A model generated the notes under the pieces. That model had not been told where the DNA came from. It worked only from the letters and a program-made list of their open reading frames with translations, and did no database searches. Position numbers and translations under genes: made by a program. A stretch of 64,000 nt of DNA, from the NCBI GenBank assembly GCA_020283715.1, contig JAIQCW010000244.1, positions 1 through 64,000 on the forward strand, in the 5' to 3' direction. The stretch is from Cytauxzoon felis (lineage: Eukaryota; Apicomplexa; Aconoidasida; Piroplasmida; Theileriidae). Positions 59,201-64,000 of this stretch are shown piece by piece; positions within the stretch are counted from its first letter, which is position 1; every line of letters begins with the position of its first letter.

Positions 59201-61563
59201 GTGGTAATAACAATATGAATGAAGAGCTACTTGGAGAAAAGGATGCCAATAATTTAAAAAGCGGTGATTTTATGGGTAAAGTACTTGATGGTAATGAATG
59301 GCTGAGGATGAATTCAACATTTATAGAAAATTTAACGAATGTGATTGAAAATTTGAACAGTGAAGGTATAGTAAATGATGTAATGAATGAATTGAGTAGA
59401 AAAAATATAATTAAAGGCGATTATACATGTGACAATAATACTACAAATATTGACAGCACATTAAATATAATCGATGATCAAAGTAATTCATATGGATTAG
59501 CACCCAATACTAGCAGTACAATCTCAGAAAAGAATGTCAATATAACTAAAGAAAGTTTCGTAGAACGTCCTACATCATCCACAAGTCCAATTAATGTTCC
59601 ACCAGAAGGTACATCCACTCTTCCACTCGGCGTGGAGCCTTCTCCTAATTACCTCCCCGCAAACGGTAATACCACTCCCGGAGATCGTGGCGAAGGTGAT
59701 GATGTAACCTCAAGTGGACTACCCGTAGCTGATCTCAGGGAAGCGGAGGGGGAACTAAATAGAAGAGCTGACGGCAGGGCCTCAAGTGAACCTTTGATAG
59801 AAGATGAGAATGGAGCTATTCCTATAGATTATAGTATTAACGATGATTCAATAACATTAAGAGGTTATATTGAATTAGATGATGATGAAAATAATATGAA
59901 TATTGATAATGGTGTATTAATAAAACAAAATATCAATCAACAACTATTACAATGGAATCAATTCATACAAAATACTGCACACATCTCCAATCAACTCACA
60001 GAACAAATACGGTATGTTACTCAGAAAACCATCATTCCACTTGAGTTCCAATCCAACTTCCATTCCACTTCCACCTAAGGTCGTCCTGCCGTCAGCTCTT
60101 TTAATTACCTATCTCTAAAGAGTATAGCCACTCCCGGAGATCGTGGCGAAGGTGGTGGTAGTGATTCGACTTCGAGTGGATCTACGGTTGATTTTGATAA
60201 GTATGTATTATTAATTATAGGATGGTATTGGAGCCGACCGTATATGGGGGTTTGCGTGGAGATTATAGAACTGGTCGTAGGATATCAATGAGGAAGTTGA
60301 TGTCATTTATAGCATCAAATTATCAGAGGGATAAAATATGGTTAAGGCGCACAAAACCGACAAAACGTGATTATCACATAACACTTGCTATTGATAACAG
60401 TAAATCTATGGCTAATTTCAATGCACAACCATTAGCTATTAAAACACTCGTCACTATTTATCAGGTAATTACACATACAACTTTAATAAATATAAACTAT
60501 AGGCACTCGAAAAATTAGAAATCGGCAACCTCACAATTTGCAAATTCGGAGGGTACGTTTACACATTGTTCCATAGCTCCGTGTCATACCGACGGTAACA
60601 TGAAGTTATCTCTGATCCCACCTCTCTTCGTCTTGCAGACAGCTTCTCTATTTACCTATCTCTAAAGAGTGAGGCCACTCCCAGAGATCGTGGCAATGAT
60701 AGAGGTGTAGTTATTAGACCTCAAGTGGAACCCGTAGCTGATCTCAGGGAAGCGTAGGGGGAAGTAAATAGAGAAGCTGTCTGCAGGATGAAGAGAGAAA
60801 AAGTCAAGTATATAATAATATAATATTTTATATAGTGCTCCACCAGAGATATTATTAGAAATGGGTGTCGGTGATAAATTGAATGTACTAGATAAATTAA
60901 CATTTGATGAAGAGACAATGTGTTCTCATGAGATGGGTTTACCACAATTGTTAGAATTCATATTAAATACACCCGTTAAATCTGATAAAAGAATCCTTAT
61001 TATTATATCAGATGGAAAATTCAATAAATCCAAAGCTAAACCATTCATACAACATACACTCAATCAGCATATCATACCACTACTCGTCATACTAGATCCT
61101 TACACATTACAACATAAATCAATCAAAAATATGAAACAAGTAACTAATATCAGTAAGTTTATCACCACTACTCGTAACTTCATCGATGACCCTCCCTTTT
61201 CCTACAGACGGTTTCTCCACCTGAAGTCCAATCCACCTCTCCTTCATCCTGCCGTCAGCTCTTCCAATTACCTATCCCTAAAGGGTAATACCACTCCCGG
61301 AGATCGTGGCGAAGGTGAAGGTAGTCATTGGACTTCAGGTGGAGGATTTAATGACTGTATATATGAATATATTTAACTAATTCAGATGGTAAAATGTGTA
61401 TAGAAGGTTTCTTCCAGAATTTCCCATTTCCATACTATGCAATAATTCATGAGATTGAGAAATTACCTAATATAGTAACAGACTTATTAAGGTGTGTTTG
61501 CAATAGGATTAATTTAACCTTATCACTCATAGACAATGGTTCGCTTTAACTAATCGTAGTTAG
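44245..61563 (+). CDS. MDN1: Midasin, AAA ATPase of 60S ribosome assembly (17 exons, ~5050 residues)
   Basis: Seventeen exons over 17.3 kb; the main ones are 44245-44816, about 45139-48407, 48477-54376, 54794-55852, 57248-58874 and 59157-60011, and the last is 61533-61563. Six dynein-like AAA modules: AAA1 has no Walker A (YWLIFDD remains); AAA2-5 have GETGTGKTS, GPTAAGKTS, GETGIGKTT and GDPGVGKTA with LLDE, ILDE, LADE and VLDE; AAA6 is degenerate (TGKFFSGKVS, LIKN). Then a long helical linker, an Asp/Glu-rich region (58320-58870) and the MIDAS domain (LAIDNSKSM, DxSxS). The end, FPFPYYAII..DLLRQWFAL, is typical. Midasin mechanically removes Rsa4/Ytm1 (NLE1/WDR12) complexes from pre-60S particles. 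It carries seven exonic elements, all in linkers, and five intronic ones. The intron 1 acceptor is ambiguous (45138/45139 or 45154/45155). Confidence 0.95.
44870..45145 (-). repeat. Interspersed element, full B-A, antisense in MDN1 intron 1
   Basis: Reverse B (ATTACTTCCCCCTCCGCTTC, GATCAGCTGCGGGTAG) then reverse A (GCCACGATCTCCGGGAGTGG, TTTAGAGATAGGTAATTGGA). Outer boxes include CACTCGAGGTCCAATCC, ATTTCAGGTGG and GACCTCAAGTGG. It supplies most of the intron and makes the splice acceptor uncertain. Confidence 0.92.
46262..46515 (+). repeat. Exonic element (A'-B), MDN1 linker between AAA1 and AAA2
   Basis: CCACATGAGGTTACCTC, CCCCGTAAACGGTAATGCT, CTCCCGGAGATCGTGGCGG, then B, GTAGCTGATCTCAGGGAAGC. 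Translated NYPPVNGNATPGDRGG, LVIGPRVE and [20 protein letters not shown]. Confidence 0.95.
47872..47996 (+). repeat. Exonic module A, MDN1 linker between AAA2 and AAA3
   Basis: CCACCTGAGGTTACATCAC, CACTAGGCGTGGCGCCTCT and A core CACTCCCGGAGATCGTGG. Translated PPEVTSLSPGTT and ASSNYSSLKSSATPGDRG. No module B. Confidence 0.95.
50233..50540 (+). repeat. Exonic element, long A-B form, MDN1 linker between AAA4 and AAA5
   Basis: PPEVTTSVPLAVEASSNYLS and LKSKATPRDRGGEKSSDG, then SSIMGMMEDGAKDVLDV and a variant B reading IPGSDLRELEGEINREG. The middle is nearly identical to the SPT6 copy at 11846-11933. Confidence 0.95.
53540..53783 (+). repeat. Exonic element (A-B), MDN1 post-AAA linker
   Basis: CCACTCGAGGTTACATCC, TTACCTATCTCTAAAGAGTA, CCCAGAGATCGTGGCCG, then B, GCTGATCTCAGGGAAGCGAA. 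Translated [25 protein letters not shown] and PAADLREAKGEVNREADG. Confidence 0.95.
54425..54745 (+). repeat. Interspersed element, full A-B, MDN1 intron 3
   Basis: CACTAGGCGTGGAGCCTCTT, ATTACCTATCTCTAAAGAGT, CTCCCGGAGATCGTGGC, then B and GCTGTCTGCAGGACGAAG. Compared with exonic copies, the GTGGAG/CCTCTT spacer is one base short, so the PPEVT-side frame would not run on into A. Host intron 417 bp. Confidence 0.93.
55588..55700 (+). repeat. Exonic module A in MDN1 exon 4
   Basis: CCACCTGAGGTTACAAC, CTCGCCGTGGAGGCCTCT, TTTACCTATCTCTAAAGAGT and CTGCCGGAGATCGTGGC. Translated PPEVTTSVPLAVEASSIYLS and LKSGATAGDRGEG. Confidence 0.95.
57955..58185 (+). repeat. Exonic element (A'-variant B) in MDN1 exon 10
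   Basis: CACTAGGCGTGGAGCCCTCT, CCCCGCAAACGGTAATACC, CTCCCGGAGATCGTGGTGA, then variant B, GAAGCGATCTACGGGAGCCG. Translated NYFPANGNTTPGDRGEG and GSDLREPEGEINRRAPC. Just upstream of the acidic region. Confidence 0.95.
59590..59800 (+). repeat. Exonic element (A'-B) in MDN1 exon 12
   Basis: CACTCGGCGTGGAGCCTTCT, CCCCGCAAACGGTAATACC, CTCCCGGAGATCGTGGCGA, then B. Translated NYLPANGNTTPGDRGEG and [19 protein letters not shown]. Lies between the acidic region and the MIDAS domain. Confidence 0.95.
60036..60183 (+). repeat. Interspersed element, module A, MDN1 intron 12
   Basis: CCACTTGAGTTCCAATCC, CCTGCCGTCAGCTCTTTTAA, TTACCTATCTCTAAAGAGTA, CTCCCGGAGATCGTGGC and a closing CTTCGAGTGGA. Sense. Host intron 209 bp. 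Confidence 0.93.
60608..60790 (+). repeat. Interspersed element, A-B, MDN1 intron 14
   Basis: TTTACCTATCTCTAAAGAGT, CCCAGAGATCGTGGCAATG, ACCTCAAGTGGAACCC and B, GCTGATCTCAGGGAAGCGTA, the last with a stop codon (TAG) in the canonical frame. Sense. Host intron 283 bp. Confidence 0.93.
61205..61345 (+). repeat. Interspersed element, module A, MDN1 intron 15
   Basis: CCACCTGAAGTCCAATCC, CCTGCCGTCAGCTCTTCCA, TTACCTATCCCTAAAGGGTA, CTCCCGGAGATCGTGGCG and a closing ACTTCAGGTGGA. The two ends are inverted copies of each other. Sense. Host intron 233 bp. Confidence 0.93.
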
Positions 61564-61761
61564 GAATTCATACAAGATTAAAAATAAAATCAGTTTTGTA
61601 GATTAATGTATCAAATACTTAAAATGTAGTCGCGATGTTGTAAAATTGTATAACATATAGCCTTCTGCTTTCCAGTGCAATAGGAAGGATATTAAAAATG
61701 CTATAGATATGATTTTAAAACCCATAATAAATTGGTTTATATTAAATTTATTATTTAGAAA

Positions 61762-62190
61762 ATGAATAAATTTTTAATTTTTATACTTGTGTCAGTCAAT
61801 TTTAGCATCGTCAAATGTGCAAGTAACTTAGATGTTACACATGGCGTGGAAGGACCATGTGAGTTTAATTAAATTATTTACATGTAATTTTAATTAGCAT
61901 TTGGCCAATTTGATGTCACATTACCAAATGTATTGGATATAATGACAAGAGGTACTACTGGTACAAGAAAGAAGAATTGGGGAGGTGGTAATCTAGGAGC
62001 ATATTATAATTTCATGTATCCAGATAACGATGATTATCCATGGGCTTGTACATGTAATATGGCAGATTATAAATTATGGGAGGAAGATAAGCAGGGATAT
62101 GTAAGATGTAATAATCAAGAAGATTTATCTGTACAAAATATCCAAGCAAATTGCGATCCAACAAATATAACGGTCAAACAAGAATTTTAA
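61762..62190 (+). CDS. Small secreted protein (2 exons, 129 residues)
   Basis: Exons 61762-61858 and 61898-62190, with a 39 bp intron (GTGAGT..TAATTAG). A clear signal peptide (MNKFLIFILVSVNFSIVKCA) precedes a soluble ~108-residue mature part with DVTLPNVLDIMTRGTTGTR, a Gly-rich NWGGGNLGAYYNFMYP and four cysteines in ACTC, VRCNN and ANCDP, which could form two disulfides. There is no GPI or transmembrane tail. I do not recognise the family; with its signal peptide and compact cysteine-containing body it looks like a parasite secretory or surface protein. The splice removes an in-frame TAA and joins in phase (GP|SFGQF), which supports the model. Confidence 0.7.
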
Positions 62191-62657
62191 GTTAAAGTTA
62201 GTTAATTATATCATAATAATAGATTTAATAATCAAAAATCAACTAATGATAATAGTTATAATAAATTATTAGAATAAGTATTACCCCCATTGATGTTGTA
62301 TAAGTACATTATGTAATGATAAATCAGTTATGTAATCTATATATAGGTCAAATGTTCCGCACATCAATCCCCTACCCGACCTTCCATAGTAGGTCGTCCT
62401 GCAGACAGCTCCTCTATTTACCTCCCCTTCCAGCTCCCGTAGATCGCTTCCAGGTTCCACTTGAGGTTACATCCATACCTTTGCCACGATCTCCGGGAGT
62501 GGCTTTACTCTTTAGAGATAGATAATTGAAAGAGCTAGGGTAGCCCAGTTGGTGGGAATAGATTATATAAATAAAAATAAATAAAAAAATATACGAGTGG
62601 GTTCTGTAAGGATCAGTAAGCACGGGTAGGTCAACCGGTCGGCAGCTGCGGTCCGCC
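62191..62657. other. Intergenic region with an element and the start of a GC-rich island
   Basis: 467 bp. The first ~190 bp are AT-rich; then comes the element at 62385-62535, an A-rich stretch (62565-62600), and from about 62610 the composition becomes GC-rich into the next ORF. Confidence 0.6.
62385..62535 (-). repeat. Intergenic element, reverse B-A
   Basis: TCCTGCAGACAGCTCCTCTA, TTTACCTCCCCTTCCAGCTC, CCGTAGATCGCTTCCAGG (variant B, reverse) followed by GCCACGATCTCCGGGAGTGG, TTTAGAGATAGATAATTG (reverse A). Confidence 0.92.
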
Positions 62658-63101
62658 ATGTTGCTAAAGCGACAGCTATTCTCTGCTCTGTTGCCAGCCT
62701 GGAGCGGTACGCTGTACCACACCGCGAATGAACACCAGCCTACGCCGGTACCCATCCGCGACTTTAGCCCATTTCAGACAGTCGCCAGACGAGGAAAGCC
62801 TTCGTACGAACCCCTTCATGTTCTCACACGCGCCCCTAAGTGGAACTTAGTTACAGCAATTGCCGGGCACATTACCTCTCTCGATATTAACTCGGAGTGG
62901 GAATTTTTAAAAAAAAGTGTCCTGGCCCCATGTGGTATAATTTGTGTTGTACTGAGAGATCTGAATGAATCATTGTATGGAATCATTACACATTTGATTT
63001 ATATGAATTCAACTGATTTAAAATATTTGTTGTCATCTAATAAACATATAATATGCGGCAGCAGTCGCGGATCTACCTCATCATACACTAATATTCCATA
63101 G
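62658..63101 (+). CDS. GC-rich ORF of uncertain reality (147 residues)
   Basis: Open from an ATG (MLLKRQLFSALLPAWSGTLY) to TAG at 63099-63101. The first ~240 bp are about 57% G+C, in sharp contrast to its AT-rich neighbours; after about 62900 the composition returns to AT-rich. The N-terminus is basic, hydrophobic and Ser/Thr-containing, like a mitochondrial presequence. The next stretch, VPIRDFSPFQTVARRGKPSY and ALTRAP-like residues, is not a family I recognise. The last third may be non-coding read-through or an intron. Interspersed elements flank the ORF on both sides (62385-62535 and 63102-63290). It could be a real mitochondrial protein gene, a transferred segment, or a chance ORF in a GC-rich insertion. 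Confidence 0.35.
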   Translation: MLLKRQLFSALLPAWSGTLYHTANEHQPTPVPIRDFSPFQTVARRGKPSYEPLHVLTRAPKWNLVTAIAGHITSLDINSEWEFLKKSVLAPCGIICVVLRDLNESLYGIITHLIYMNSTDLKYLLSSNKHIICGSSRGSTSSYTNIP

Positions 63102-63290
63102 AAGGTCCATTCTTCTCTTCATCCTGCCGTCAGCTCCTTTATTTACTTCCCCCTCCTCTTCCCTGAGATCAGCTACGGGTAATCCACTCGAGGTTACATC
63201 CTCTGTACCTCTACCATCGCCACGATCTCCGGGAGTGGCATTACCGTTTACGGGGAAATAAATACAGAAGGCCGTCTGCAAGACAAAGCA
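63102..63290 (-). repeat. Intergenic element, reverse B-A'
   Basis: CATCCTGCCGTCAGCTCCTT, TTTACTTCCCCCTCCTCTTC, CCTGAGATCAGCTACGGG (reverse B), CACTCGAGGTTACATCC, then GCCACGATCTCCGGGAGTGG and ATTACCGTTTACGGGGA (reverse A'), closing with CCGTCTGCAAGAC. Confidence 0.93.
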
Positions 63291-63877
63291 AAACCAAATT
63301 GATACACAAGAGATGATGGAAGTGAAGATATGACTTTCACTTGAGTAGATGTAATGGTTGATGTGGTATGGATCAACAACGTGCATGTGAGTTGTATCCC
63401 TACTGTATACAGTTGAGCAAAAATTTTACAAAACGTGCGCACATTATAAATTTTTACATAATTTTTGTTTAAATGGATATAGAGTGATTATAAAAAGTTA
63501 TAATTGTATGATTAAAAGGTGAAATAAGCTGTGTGAGATGTGTAACATATTGAAATATAAATGCCAGGATTCGTGTATAGTAATGGTAATTAAATTAATA
63601 AATTTATATAAATTCCAACATAAAATATCGGAAATTGAAAAAAGTGATGTTATTGATGAAATAAATTGTTAGATGTATATTCCTCCATGTTGCATAATAC
63701 TACTAGACAGCTTCCCCACGCACAATGAGAATCCCGTAAGGGTGTATATACGATTGTTGATTAGGATGGACTACATGTGAATTATAATATACAAGATAGC
63801 TTATCTTTAATAATATAATTTTTAAAAGATAGGTATTTGTGTATTGTATATAAATTAATCTAAATGGGTGATATATA
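63291..63877. other. Intergenic region, nothing firm
   Basis: About 590 bp, AT-rich, upstream of a membrane-protein gene. A 44-codon ORF (63538-63672, MCNILKYKCQDS..) is present but has no support. No RNA gene or element recognised. Confidence 0.5.
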
Positions 63878-64000
63878 ATGAATCATCGGACATTAAGAGC
63901 AATTGTTATCTGTTTAATTGTAGCTGCAGCATCAATAGGTTGTATAATTGGATTAGTTGCAGAATTTAAAACTATAGAACGATTAAAATTGACTAAACAA
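63878..64000 (+). CDS. N-terminus of a membrane protein (3' end outside window)
   Basis: ATG at 63878 opens a frame that runs off the window: 41 codons, starting MNHRTLRAIVICLIVAAASI and continuing GCIIGLVAEFK. A single hydrophobic segment at residues 6-27, flanked by basic residues, suggests a signal anchor or first transmembrane helix. The preceding ATG at 63863 is followed by a stop after four codons. Too little is visible to identify the protein. Confidence 0.55.
   Translation, partial: MNHRTLRAIVICLIVAAASIGCIIGLVAEFKTIERLKLTKQ

Noticed and set aside
61492..61690. Alternative last MDN1 exons (after a 15 bp intron, or at 61677)
   Set aside because: A 15 bp intron is too small, and the 61677 acceptor gives no conserved ending. 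The acceptor at 61532 yields DLLRQWFAL, the expected midasin C-terminus.
63538..63672. 44-codon ORF MCNILKYKCQDS..
   Set aside because: Too short, AT-rich and without any recognisable feature or neighbour context.

Overview
This is nuclear DNA from a eukaryote with short spliceosomal introns, almost certainly an apicomplexan of the piroplasm group (Theileria/Cytauxzoon/Babesia-like). The evidence is an AT-rich base composition with one GC-rich island; small GT..AG introns, mostly 32-95 bp; densely packed genes on both strands, sometimes 5-20 bp apart; a secreted protein with FAINT-like (DUF529-like) repeats, a family typical of piroplasms; and a set of strongly conserved eukaryotic housekeeping proteins. 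I cannot name the species. Exon coordinates were derived by hand from GT/AG sites, reading-phase agreement and protein-family conservation.

Layout. 0-9 kb: end of an acidic repeat protein, a 4-exon aspartate aminotransferase, a coiled-coil protein with a one-base frame break, MOZART1, and a large coiled-coil/tandem PH-like protein. 9-18 kb: RBM8A/Y14, SPT6, an RNase D-like protein and a small mitochondrial-type protein. 18.6-24.2 kb: a 23-exon UPF1-like helicase with N-terminal dsRNA-binding motifs. 24.5-31 kb: V-ATPase subunit e, an Alba protein, a CobW/ZNG1 GTPase, two small hypotheticals, and ribosome-biogenesis factor BOP1/ERB1. 31.8-42.4 kb: a coiled-coil protein, a possible clathrin light chain, EMC4, RNase H2 subunit B, the FAINT-like secreted protein, COX15 and METAP2. 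42.5-44 kb: tRNA-Leu(UAA) and a mitochondrial p32/MAM33 protein. 44.2-61.6 kb: midasin (MDN1), 17 exons and about 5050 residues. 61.7-64 kb: a small secreted protein, a GC-rich ORF and the start of a membrane protein. Ribosome assembly (MDN1, BOP1), RNA biology (SPT6, Y14, helicase, RNase H2B, Alba) and mitochondrial functions (COX15, p32) are all represented, but nothing suggests an operon-like cluster.

The outstanding feature is an interspersed, modular, partly palindromic repeat that occurs about 30 times. It has two main modules. Module A has the core CCACTCCCGGAGATCGTGG, preceded by either TATCTCTAAAGAGTA or a CCCCG(C/T)AAACGGTA variant. Module B has the core GCTGATCTCAGGGAAGCG followed by GGAGGGGGAAGTAAATAGAA. 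Short CCACCTGAGGT / ACCTCAAGTGG-type boxes flank both. Reverse B resembles forward A, so an A..B element is an imperfect inverted repeat. Copies lie between genes, inside introns (where they account for nearly all introns over about 200 bp) and inside exons of at least five unrelated genes. Every clear exonic copy is in sense orientation and one reading frame, translating as NYLSLKS.ATPGDRG (A) and [12 protein letters not shown] (B). In midasin and the PH-like protein the copies lie in linkers between domains. The behaviour resembles Rickettsia palindromic elements, which insert in frame into bacterial genes, but here it is in a spliced nuclear genome.
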